Assembly (NCBI GenBank): GCA_024134725.1
Contig: CP099863.1
Span: 3,345,258 to 3,409,257 of the forward strand
Direction of reading: 5' to 3'
Length of the DNA: 64,000 nt
Source of the DNA: Bacillus sp. 1780r2a1
Lineage (GTDB): Bacteria > Bacillota > Bacilli > Bacillales > Bacillaceae_H
Position numbers and translations under genes: made by a program. Below, piece after piece: positions 56,325 through 64,000 of this stretch. The notes below the pieces were generated by a model. That model did not search any database and was not told the origin of the DNA. It saw only the letters and a list, made by a program, of their open reading frames with translations. Numbering within the stretch: position 1 is the first letter of the stretch; each line of letters opens with the position of its first letter.

Positions 56325-58880
56325 TTATAAACCACACTTTAACTGGGCACCACAATTTGTACATGTGTTGCAGCCACCCATTTCTTCAACTGTTCCTTGG
56401 CGACAAACCGGACACGTATTTCCAACTTCAGAACCAATCGTTACGTCTGTTGATCCTACTTCGTTGATTGTATCTACTAATACAACGTGTGGCTTTTCTG
56501 CTTTTCTTTCTTTTACTTCTTCATCAAATGTGTTTTCTTCTGCTTTTAGCGTTAATACCTGAGCATCACGGCTACCGTCTACATAAACTGTACCACCTTT
56601 TGCTCCGCCTTTATATAAACGCTCGTACACTTTTTGAACTTGTTCAACTGTATAGCCACGAGGTGCGTTTACTGTTTTACTAATTGAACTATCAATCCAA
56701 CGCTGAATAACACACTGAACATCAGCATGAGCTTCTGGAGCCAATTCCATTGCTGAAATAAACCATTCAGGAAGGTTATTTGGATCCGCTTCTGGATGTT
56801 GGTCTAAATATTCTTGAACGATATCTGCTTTTACTTCAATAAATTTCCCTAAGCGACCGCTTCGGAAGTAAGAGAATGAGAAGTATGGTTCAAGACCTGT
56901 TGATACGCCAACCATTGTTCCTGTGCTACCAGTCGGTGCTACAGTTAGTAAGTGTGAGTTACGAATACCGTGCTCTTTGATGCTTTCTCGAATATCTTCC
57001 GGCATTTTTTTCATAAACCCTGTGTTAGTGAAAGCTTCACGTAAACGAGCTGTTTCCTCTTCTGAATCACCAATTAAGAATGGGAAGCTTCCTTTTTCTT
57101 TTCCAAGCTCTACAGATGCACGGTATGCTGTTGTTGCAATTGTTTCAAATACTTGATCAACAAGTTCATTTCCTTTTTCAGAACCGTACTCTGTTTCACA
57201 GTAGATAAGTAAATCATGAAGCCCCATTACACCAAGACCTACACGACGCTCACCAAGAGCTTGCTTTTGGTTTTCTTCTAAGAAGTAAGGCGTTGCATCA
57301 ATAACGTTATCCTGCATGCGCACACCCGTTTCAACCGTTTGACGAAGTTTTTCAAAGTTCACTGTTTTTGTCTCTTTATCTGCCATTTGCGCTAAATTTA
57401 CAGCGGCTAAATTACAAACTGAAAACGGTGCAAGTGGTTGTTCTCCACATGGATTTGTCGCTACAACATGCTGACCGTATGCTTGTGCATTTGTCATGTC
57501 GTTCGCATTATCAAAGAAGAAGATACCTGGTTCTGCGGAGTACGTTGCACAAATGTTAACTAAGTTCCAAAGCTCTTTTGCACGAATTTTACGATACGTA
57601 CGAACCTTATTACCTTGTTTTTCCCACTCGCGAACATCTCCTACCTCATGCCAGCTTTCGTTGTAGTGTGCCATTTCTTCTTTCGAATAGCTTTCTACAT
57701 CTGGGAAGCGAAGATCGTATTCACTATCGTTTTCAACTGCATCCATAAACTCTTTTGTTAAACAAACAGAAATGTTTGCTCCTGTTAAGAATTCAGAATT
57801 ATGAACGCTATACGTTCCACCAGTTTGTAGCTTTTCTTCAGCATCTGCAATAATTTTCTCGCTGAATCCACCAAGACCTGGAATTTGCTTATAATTGATA
57901 ATTCCTTGGTACATGTCCTTTTCAGATTCCGTAAGCGGCGTAAATTTCAGCTTATCTTGGGCATGTTTTTTAATCATTTCATCATTTGTGTTTTCAATTA
58001 AGAATCGTAAAATGCGTGGATTTTGCATTTTAGAGATAATAAACTCAACAATATCTGGATGCCAATCCGCTAACATAATCATTTGAGCACCGCGACGAGA
58101 ACCGCCTTGCTCTACAAGGTGCGTAAGTTTCGCAATATCGTCTAACCAAGAGACAGAACCTGATGATTTACCGTTTACACCACGCGCTAGCGTGTTGCGT
58201 GGACGCAGAGTTGAACCATTTGTTCCAACTCCTCCACCTCGGCTCATGATTTCCATAACTTGCTTACGGTGTTCAGAAATTCCTTCGCGAGAATCTTTTA
58301 CATATGGCATTACATAGCAGTTAAAGTATGTAACATCCGTTTCAGCTCCCGCTCCGTACAGAACGCGTCCAGCTGGTACAAAGTTCATTTGAACAAGCTC
58401 TTGATAGAATTTTTCAAACCATTCGTTTCGCTTCTCTTCCGTTTGTTCAGCGGAAGCTAACCCAGTAGCGTTACGTTTTGCAATTTGCTCGTAGAAGATT
58501 TCCAGTGGTTTTTCAATTACGTCTAATGAACGAGTAATAAGTCCACTTTCTGCTTCTTCAGGCGCTAAAGCTCCGCGAAATTCATCTTCAACCTTTACGA
58601 CTGCCATCTTTTGGTCAAAATTAATGCTTTCCACATAGCCAAGTCCTCGAGCTGGAAACTTCGGATCTTCCTTTACGGTTAAAACAACAAAGTCTCCTTT
58701 TGATAACGTAAGTTTTTCCGTATCTTTAAACGCATAGCGGTCTAACATTACGAGTCGAGATACACCTTTATGAGTAATTTTCATATCGGGTGTAATTGGG
58801 TGTACTTGCGGAAAGCGTTCAATATCTTGATTGAGCTTTTCAATATTCATATTTACTTTTTGATTAACTATAACAGTCAT
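56325..58880 (-). CDS. nrdJ: Adenosylcobalamin-dependent (class II) ribonucleotide reductase
   Basis: NrdJ makes deoxyribonucleotides using B12 rather than a metal-tyrosyl or glycyl radical, so it works with or without oxygen. The 851 residues include TYFNCYVMPYVKDSREGISE, MSRGGGVGTNGSTLRPRNT, the catalytic region ATNPCGEQPLAPFSVCNLAA (cysteine in NPCGE), VAPTGSTGTMVGVSTGLEPY, and a C-terminal zinc ribbon CPVC...CNTCTNCGAQL. It starts at ATG 58880 after GGGAG. No class I partner genes are adjacent, nor did I see a cobalamin riboswitch in the 274 bases upstream, which hold only AT-rich sequence and the weak lipM terminator hairpin (59119-59144). It is an insertion relative to the B. subtilis order. 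Confidence 0.95.
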   Translation of the reverse strand: MTVIVNQKVNMNIEKLNQDIERFPQVHPITPDMKITHKGVSRLVMLDRYAFKDTEKLTLSKGDFVVLTVKEDPKFPARGLGYVESINFDQKMAVVKVEDEFRGALAPEEAESGLITRSLDVIEKPLEIFYEQIAKRNATGLASAEQTEEKRNEWFEKFYQELVQMNFVPAGRVLYGAGAETDVTYFNCYVMPYVKDSREGISEHRKQVMEIMSRGGGVGTNGSTLRPRNTLARGVNGKSSGSVSWLDDIAKLTHLVEQGGSRRGAQMIMLADWHPDIVEFIISKMQNPRILRFLIENTNDEMIKKHAQDKLKFTPLTESEKDMYQGIINYKQIPGLGGFSEKIIADAEEKLQTGGTYSVHNSEFLTGANISVCLTKEFMDAVENDSEYDLRFPDVESYSKEEMAHYNESWHEVGDVREWEKQGNKVRTYRKIRAKELWNLVNICATYSAEPGIFFFDNANDMTNAQAYGQHVVATNPCGEQPLAPFSVCNLAAVNLAQMADKETKTVNFEKLRQTVETGVRMQDNVIDATPYFLEENQKQALGERRVGLGVMGLHDLLIYCETEYGSEKGNELVDQVFETIATTAYRASVELGKEKGSFPFLIGDSEEETARLREAFTNTGFMKKMPEDIRESIKEHGIRNSHLLTVAPTGSTGTMVGVSTGLEPYFSFSYFRSGRLGKFIEVKADIVQEYLDQHPEADPNNLPEWFISAMELAPEAHADVQCVIQRWIDSSISKTVNAPRGYTVEQVQKVYERLYKGGAKGGTVYVDGSRDAQVLTLKAEENTFDEEVKERKAEKPHVVLVDTINEVGSTDVTIGSEVGNTCPVCRQGTVEEMGGCNTCTNCGAQLKCGL

Positions 58881-59154
58881 TCTGACAACTCCCTTACCAA
58901 TCGTGCTCTATTTTACCAATCATTTACCTCATTTTGGAAAAAATAAAATTTCAACTATCAATAACTTACCACACGAATTGGACAAATTCAACATGTAGTA
59001 TTCAACCAAAAACCAAGCACCCACATATAGACAGGTGTCAAGAGAAATATTTTTTTTACATTAAAAAAAGTATTTGACTTTTACATCAATTACTTTCGTC
59101 AGTTGAATAAAACCTGCAGGAGTACAGATTAAATCCGGTACTCCCACGCAGTCA

Positions 59155-59988
59155 TTATCTTCTAAAATTCCATTCATCAGAAGCATACTTCTTTTGTGCC
59201 AATTCTTCTACATAACGCTCTTCTTCTTCTGTTAACTCATAAGGTTCTAAGTCAATATTTAAAGCGCTAGCAAAGCCTTTATAAAATGCTTCCTTAGCTT
59301 CTTCCATTTGAATTTTACGACCTGCAATAGCGTTAATTGCAACAGCTTTGGAACGAAACGCACGCTGCATTCTCTCTTTCACACGATCATTTGGATAATT
59401 AAATACGCTAAATAATTTATCTTCATCAATCTCTAATAAAATTGAACCGTGCTGTAAGATAACCCCTTTTTGACGAGTTTGTGCGCTTCCGGCAATCTTA
59501 CGTCCTTCTACCACAAGCTCATACCATGAAGGTGCATCAAAACAAACAGATGAACGTGGATTTTTTAAGCTATTCTTTTCTTCTTCCGTTCGAGGAATTG
59601 CAAAGTATGCTTCAAGCCCTAATGAGCGAAACCCCTCTAATAATCCTTCAGAAATGACGCGATACGCCTCAGTCACCGTCTTAGGCATATTTGGATAGTT
59701 TTCCGATACAATAACGCTGTAGGTAAGCTCCTCGTCGTGCAAAACGCCTCTACCACCTGTTGGACGACGTACAAACCCTAATCCTAATTCATCTACTTGT
59801 TCAAAGTTAATTTCTTTTTCGGCTTTTTGAAAGTAGCCAATTGATAATGTTGGAGGATTCCAGCCGTAAAATCGAATCGTTGGTGGTATTTGACCAGTGC
59901 TATGCCACTCTAAAAGCGCCTCATCAAGTGCCATGTTATAATATGGCGAACGTTCTTTTGAATCAATGAATCTCCATTTTTGCTTCAT
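59155..59988 (-). CDS. lipM: Octanoyl-[acyl carrier protein] : protein octanoyltransferase LipM
   Basis: LipM moves octanoate from acyl carrier protein to GcvH for lipoate assembly. The 277 residues have the BPL/LPL fold: [31 protein letters not shown] (substrate loop), the catalytic C149 in [20 protein letters not shown], and the lysine in [10 protein letters not shown] start at 59997 is possible, but ATG 59988 is better spaced from AGGGA. It is close to gcv genes whose H protein is the natural acceptor; the family's old name YqhM came from this position. Confidence 0.93.
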   Translation of the reverse strand: MKQKWRFIDSKERSPYYNMALDEALLEWHSTGQIPPTIRFYGWNPPTLSIGYFQKAEKEINFEQVDELGLGFVRRPTGGRGVLHDEELTYSVIVSENYPNMPKTVTEAYRVISEGLLEGFRSLGLEAYFAIPRTEEEKNSLKNPRSSVCFDAPSWYELVVEGRKIAGSAQTRQKGVILQHGSILLEIDEDKLFSVFNYPNDRVKERMQRAFRSKAVAINAIAGRKIQMEEAKEAFYKGFASALNIDLEPYELTEEEERYVEELAQKKYASDEWNFRR

Positions 59989-60212
59989 TTTTCTCATCCC
60001 TAACTAGTATAGTAGACATTTACATATGTAATAAACTTAATCCGTTTTTTAGTCTACCAAAAGATAAGCAGAAGGAAAAGAAAAGTGAAGCAGTAATTTT
60101 TTACTTTTCTTTCGTAAAAACTACCCTGACTTCAGGAAGATTCCCTTTACTTCTAATTTCATTCACTTATATAATAAGGTTATGTATTTTGTCGAAGAAA
60201 GGAAGAAACAAC

Positions 60213-60587
60213 ATGTGGGCACTAATCATTGTACTTGCGGCAATTATTATCTATTCTGTCGTAATGTTTTTTTACCAACGTCGCATTATGAAAACGTTAA
60301 CGGAGGAAGAATTCCGAAGCGGTTACCGTAAAGCACAGCTAGTTGATATTCGCGAACCAAATGAGTTTGAAAACGGACATATTTTAGGCGCAAGAAATAT
60401 TCCCCTTTCACAGTTCCGTATGCGTATAAAGGAGTTTCGCACTGATCAACCTGTTTATATTTATTGCCAAAGTGGCATGCGAACAGGTCGTGCTGCTCAA
60501 CTCTTACGCAAGCATGGTGTGAAAGAAATTCATGACCTAAAAGGCGGATTCAAAGCATGGAACGGTAAAATTAAGACAAAGAAATAA
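60213..60587 (+). CDS. yqhL: Rhodanese-like membrane-anchored protein YqhL
   Basis: This is a single-domain rhodanese (sulfurtransferase fold), 124 residues. It has an N-terminal membrane segment (about 1-18, WALIIVLAAIIIYSVVMFF) and the active-site loop CQSGMRTGRA, which has the catalytic cysteine. VDIREPNEFENGHILGARNI is the substrate-side CH2 motif. An in-frame TTG eight codons upstream (60189) competes, but ATG 60213 follows AAAGGAAG and is preferred. It is divergent from lipM, with its domain probably cytosolic. The natural sulphur donor is unknown. Confidence 0.9.
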   Translation: MWALIIVLAAIIIYSVVMFFYQRRIMKTLTEEEFRSGYRKAQLVDIREPNEFENGHILGARNIPLSQFRMRIKEFRTDQPVYIYCQSGMRTGRAAQLLRKHGVKEIHDLKGGFKAWNGKIKTKK

Positions 60588-60592
60588 TTCAT

Positions 60593-60627
60593 AAAAACAG
60601 CCCCTTCTTAGATGAAGGGGCTGTTTT
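60593..60627. terminator. Bidirectional terminator between yqhL and gcvPB
   Basis: AAAAACAGCCCCTTC pairs perfectly with GAAGGGGCTGTTTTT over a six-base loop, followed by T runs; it serves both yqhL and the gcvT-gcvPA-gcvPB operon. Confidence 0.94.
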
Positions 60628-60628
60628 T

Positions 60629-62092
60629 TTAATTTTCTTTTTGATAACGAAGTACAGGCTTTCTTGCTGCGAGCGTTTCATCCAATCGCTTAACAACTGT
60701 CGTATGAGGTGCTTCTTGAACGATTTCTGGTTTTTCTTCCACTTCTTTTGCAATTTGAATCATTGCATCAATAAACGCATCCAGCGTCTCTTTTGATTCA
60801 GTTTCAGTTGGCTCAATCATCATGCACTCTTCCACAATGAGAGGGAAGTAAATTGTCGGCGGATGATACCCAAAATCAAGCAATCTCTTCGCAATATCCA
60901 AGGTGCGAACACCGAGCTTTTTCTGGCGTTTTCCTGACAAAACAAATTCATGCTTACAATGACGATCAAATGGTAAATCATAATGTTCTGCTAATCGTCT
61001 CATCATGTAGTTTGCATTTAATACCGCATTTTCCGTTACTGCTTTTAAACCGTCTGGTCCCATAGAGCGGATGTACGTATAAGCACGGACGTTAATACCA
61101 AAGTTTCCGTAAAACGGCTTAACTCGTCCAATAGACTGTGGACGATTGTAGTCAAAAGCAAAGCCGCTTTCTGTTTTGACTAGTACTGGCTTTGGTAAGA
61201 ACGGAATCAAATCTGCTTTTACACCAACTGGACCAGAACCTGGACCACCACCACCGTGTGGGCCCGTGAATGTTTTATGCAGGTTTAAATGCACAACGTC
61301 AAAGCCCATATCACCTGGTCTTGCTTTACTTAATACAGCGTTCAAATTCGCTCCGTCATAATAAAGCTTCCCACCAGCGGCGTGAACGATTTCTGCCATT
61401 TCCAAAATATCTTCTTCAAAAAGACCCAACGTATTTGGATTTGTTAACATAAGAGCAGCTGTTTCTTCGCTTACTACTTTACGAAGATCATCTAAGTCTA
61501 CCAACCCATGTTCATTAGATTTTACAGTAACTGTTTCGAAACCAGCTACTGTTGCCGAAGCTGGATTTGTACCGTGAGCTGAATCAGGAACAATTACTTT
61601 CGTACGCTTCGTATCCCCGTTCGCTTCATGATAAGCACGAATCATCATTAATCCTGTCCACTCACCGTGAGCACCTGCTGCTGGCTGAAGCGTAACTTCA
61701 TCCATCCCTGTAATTTCTGTTAAGTGTTCCTGTAAATCATACATTAACTCCAGAGCACCTTGAACGGTTTCTTCATCTTGAAGTGGGTGGATATTAGCGA
61801 ATCCTGGAATACGAGCTGTATATTCATTAATTTTCGGATTATATTTCATCGTACAAGAACCAAGCGGATAAAAACCGGAGTCTACCCCATGATTACGTTT
61901 TGAAAGAGCGGTATAGTGACGCATAATGTCTAACTCAGATACTTCTGGAAGTTCCGGCGCTTCGGTACGTACATATTCTGCTGGCAGTATTTCTGTACTG
62001 ATTACTTCCGGCACGTCTAGTTCTGGTAATGAGTAGCCAACACGTCCTTCTTTACTCATTTCAAAGATAAGCGATTGATGTTGATTATGCAT
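60629..62092 (-). CDS. gcvPB: Glycine dehydrogenase (decarboxylating) subunit 2
   Basis: This is the PLP-binding half of the P protein of glycine cleavage. The 487 residues contain [40 protein letters not shown] and the PLP lysine in [20 protein letters not shown] (HKTF). It overlaps gcvPA by eight bases, so the two halves are made together. It is the last gene of the operon, with a shared terminator. Confidence 0.96.
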   Translation of the reverse strand: MHNQHQSLIFEMSKEGRVGYSLPELDVPEVISTEILPAEYVRTEAPELPEVSELDIMRHYTALSKRNHGVDSGFYPLGSCTMKYNPKINEYTARIPGFANIHPLQDEETVQGALELMYDLQEHLTEITGMDEVTLQPAAGAHGEWTGLMMIRAYHEANGDTKRTKVIVPDSAHGTNPASATVAGFETVTVKSNEHGLVDLDDLRKVVSEETAALMLTNPNTLGLFEEDILEMAEIVHAAGGKLYYDGANLNAVLSKARPGDMGFDVVHLNLHKTFTGPHGGGGPGSGPVGVKADLIPFLPKPVLVKTESGFAFDYNRPQSIGRVKPFYGNFGINVRAYTYIRSMGPDGLKAVTENAVLNANYMMRRLAEHYDLPFDRHCKHEFVLSGKRQKKLGVRTLDIAKRLLDFGYHPPTIYFPLIVEECMMIEPTETESKETLDAFIDAMIQIAKEVEEKPEIVQEAPHTTVVKRLDETLAARKPVLRYQKEN

Positions 62093-63431
62093 AAAGATCC
62101 CCCAATTCCTTCACAAGTTGGTCGATTTCTTCTTTTGTACGGAGTTCAGTAAAAGCAAGTAGCATATGATCCTTAAGCTCATGATAGTCACGACCTAAAT
62201 CATAGCCGCCAATGATGTGTTTAGCTAGTAACTTTTGATTTACTTCCTTACTAGATTGAGGTAGTTTTACAACCAGCTCATTGAAGAATGGCCCATTAAA
62301 TACAACGTCTACTCCACTTGCTTTTAATGCATTATATGCATAATGCGTTTTTGATAAGTTTTGGGTAGCCATTTCCTTTACTCCTTGCTTTCCTAAGGCA
62401 GTCATTGCTACTGAAGCTGCAAGTGCATTTAGCGCTTGGTTTGAACAAATGTTTGAAGTTGCTTTATCACGGCGAATATGTTGCTCACGTGCTTGAAGTG
62501 TTAACACAAAGCCGCGTTTACCATTTTCATCAACCGTTTGACCAACTAAGCGCCCTGGAATTTTACGCATCAGCTTTGTCGTTGTAGCAAAATACCCGCA
62601 ATGAGGACCGCCGAACTGTGTTGGAATACCAAAAGGTTGTGCATCTCCTACAACAATATCAGCACCAAACTGGCCTGGAGGAGTTAGCAACCCAAGGGAT
62701 AGTGGGTTACTTGATACAACAAACATTCCTTTGCCTTGATGAGCAATGGCTTCAATTTCTCTTAAAGGTTCTACTTGACCGAAGAAGTTTGGATATTGAA
62801 CGATGACAGCTGCTACATCATCATCCATGCGCTCCTTGAGCACAGTCAAATCTGTTACGCCATCTTGACTTGGTACTTCTACGACTTCAATGTACTGACC
62901 TGCTGCGTACGTTTCTAATACAGCGCGTGATTCCGGATGAACTGTTTCTGAAACTAACACTTTTTTCTTTCTTGTTTGACCTGCACTTAACATTGCTGCC
63001 TCAGCAAGTGCTGTACCACCATCGTACATAGATGAATTGGCAACATCCATTCCTGTTAGTTCACAAATCATCGTTTGAAATTCAAAAATAGCCTGCAGTT
63101 CTCCTTGTGAAATTTCAGGTTGATATGGTGTATAAGCCGTATAAAACTCTGAACGCGAAATAACGTGATCAACAATAATTGGCATATAGTGATCATAAAC
63201 ACCCGCTCCTAAAAATGAAGCATATTCCTTTACGTTCTTATTTTTAGTAGCCAAGTTTGTTAATTCTTTTATTAATTCAGATTCTGATGCCGCTTTTTTT
63301 ATATTATATTCCCCTTGGAAACGAACGCTTTCTGGAATATCTGAAAATAGCTCATCCACTGAAGACACGCCAATTGCCTTTAACATTTGCTGCTGATCTT
63401 CTGATGTCATTGGTAAATAACGATGTACCAT
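62085..63431 (-). CDS. gcvPA: Glycine dehydrogenase (decarboxylating) subunit 1
   Basis: This is the N-terminal half of the split P protein, 448 residues. It contains [60 protein letters not shown] and [20 protein letters not shown]. It lacks the PLP lysine and acts as heterodimer partner of GcvPB. The ATG at 63431 follows AGGGG. The gap to gcvT is only 31 bases. Confidence 0.96.
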   Translation of the reverse strand: MVHRYLPMTSEDQQQMLKAIGVSSVDELFSDIPESVRFQGEYNIKKAASESELIKELTNLATKNKNVKEYASFLGAGVYDHYMPIIVDHVISRSEFYTAYTPYQPEISQGELQAIFEFQTMICELTGMDVANSSMYDGGTALAEAAMLSAGQTRKKKVLVSETVHPESRAVLETYAAGQYIEVVEVPSQDGVTDLTVLKERMDDDVAAVIVQYPNFFGQVEPLREIEAIAHQGKGMFVVSSNPLSLGLLTPPGQFGADIVVGDAQPFGIPTQFGGPHCGYFATTTKLMRKIPGRLVGQTVDENGKRGFVLTLQAREQHIRRDKATSNICSNQALNALAASVAMTALGKQGVKEMATQNLSKTHYAYNALKASGVDVVFNGPFFNELVVKLPQSSKEVNQKLLAKHIIGGYDLGRDYHELKDHMLLAFTELRTKEEIDQLVKELGDLYA

Positions 63432-63462
63432 TCTTTTGTCCCCTCTCTTTAATTACCCAACA

Positions 63463-64000
63463 TTATTTTGAACGCTTATAAAAAGGTGTCTTCACGACTT
63501 TTGCTTTTAAACGTCTTTTTCGCACTTGCACATATACTTCTGTACCTAGCTCAGCATATTTAGCATCAATAAGTGCAAGACCAATGTTTTTATTTAAAGT
63601 TGGCGATTGTGTGCCTGTTGTAACAAAGCCAATCTCTTCTTCCTCACTAAACACTTCATATCCGTGTCGTGGAATTCCTTTATCAATCATTTCAATCCCA
63701 ACAAGCTTGCGGCTCGGGCCTTCTTCACGCTGACCCTTTAATACTTCTTTGCCGATAAAATCCTCTTTATCCGTTTTCACAGCAAATCCGATACGTGCTT
63801 CAATCGGCGTAATATCTTTTGAAAGCTCTTGGCCATATAAAGCTAACGTTGCTTCAAAACGCAGCGTATCTCGCGCTCCCAAACCACATGGAACGACCTC
63901 TTTATTTTTTAAAAGTTCATTCCAAAGCGTTACTACATCTGATGCAGAACAATACAGTTCAAAACCATCCTCGCCTGTATAACCTGTACGTGAAACAAGC
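63463..64000 (-). CDS. gcvT: Aminomethyltransferase (glycine cleavage T protein), 5' part cut by window edge
   Basis: GcvT passes the methylene group to tetrahydrofolate and releases ammonia. The frame is open from 64000 to the stop at 63463, 179 residues, with the family signatures [14 protein letters not shown] near the edge, [20 protein letters not shown], and the C-terminal [20 protein letters not shown]. An apparent start inside (63882) is an internal TTG of this same gene, not a separate gene. The glycine riboswitch expected upstream would lie beyond the window. Confidence 0.95.
   Translation of the reverse strand, partial: LVSRTGYTGEDGFELYCSASDVVTLWNELLKNKEVVPCGLGARDTLRFEATLALYGQELSKDITPIEARIGFAVKTDKEDFIGKEVLKGQREEGPSRKLVGIEMIDKGIPRHGYEVFSEEEEIGFVTTGTQSPTLNKNIGLALIDAKYAELGTEVYVQVRKRRLKAKVVKTPFYKRSK

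Noticed and set aside
58881-59154. Cobalamin riboswitch before nrdJ
   Set aside because: I looked for the GCCACTG-type B12 box and its complement in the region and did not find it; the same holds before mutA.
63463-63882. A stand-alone 139-residue gene
   Set aside because: Its start is an internal TTG in the conserved GLGARDTLR segment of gcvT, whose frame is open to the window edge.

Overview
The window is ordinary chromosomal DNA from a low-GC, spore-forming Firmicute of the Bacillaceae. Gene content and order suggest a Priestia (Bacillus) megaterium-like organism. The case rests on a full spoIIIA operon, spo0A and spoIVB, long collinearity with the B. subtilis yqh/yqi/yqj region, and two cobalamin-dependent enzymes (methylmalonyl-CoA mutase and class II ribonucleotide reductase) that B. 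subtilis lacks. The species call is an inference. I see no rRNA, tRNA, insertion sequence, prophage, CRISPR array or transposon remnant. Almost all genes lie on the minus strand and are read from right to left.

Layout from left to right. 0-2 kb: preA (cut by the window edge) and preT, reductive pyrimidine catabolism, with a perfect CcpA cre site. 2.2-5.4 kb: yqjE, yqjD, yqjC (peptidase, acyl-CoA carboxyltransferase, methylmalonyl-CoA epimerase). 5.5-7.2 kb: the miniprotein prli42, an L,D-transpeptidase and yqjA. 7.3-9.5 kb: an arginine-type ABC importer with ArgR-like operators. 9.8-15.4 kb: brxB, then mutA-mutB-meaB. 15.6-26 kb: the ptb-bcd-buk-lpdV-bkdAA-bkdAB-bkdB operon with its sigma-54 promoter and regulator bkdR. 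26-30.5 kb: yqzF, yqiK, a YycC-like miniprotein, ldh-lctP with two Rex operators, and a DUF2798 gene. 30.9-41.7 kb: spo0A, spoIVB, recN, ahrC, yqxC, dxs, ispA, xseB, xseA and nusB. 42-44.4 kb: yqhY, accC, accB. 44.7-49.9 kb: spoIIIAH to spoIIIAA behind a sigma-E promoter. 49.9-56.1 kb: yqhV, efp, yqhT, yqhS, yqhR, yqhQ, yqhP, yqhO, mntR. 56.3-64 kb: nrdJ, lipM, yqhL and the glycine-cleavage genes gcvPB, gcvPA, gcvT (gcvT is cut by the window edge).

How the genes fit together. Bcd deaminates leucine, valine and isoleucine. The Bkd complex makes branched acyl-CoAs, and Ptb/Buk can turn these into ATP. Propionyl-CoA from isoleucine and valine can then be carboxylated (YqjD), epimerised (YqjC) and rearranged to succinyl-CoA (MutAB, protected by MeaB). 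ArgR/AhrC is encoded here, and a likely target, artPQR, lies 25 kb away. LipM and the lipoylated Bkd and glycine-cleavage systems share lipoate metabolism.

The most interesting unexplained items are a small promoter-to-terminator unit between ispA and dxs that looks like an undescribed small RNA, a FapR-like operator upstream of accBC, abutting long hairpins between yqxC and ahrC, a hairpin over the ribosome binding site of the L,D-transpeptidase, an apparent CTG start for yqhO, and the absence of folD from its usual place between xseA and nusB. I found no clearly novel multi-gene system.
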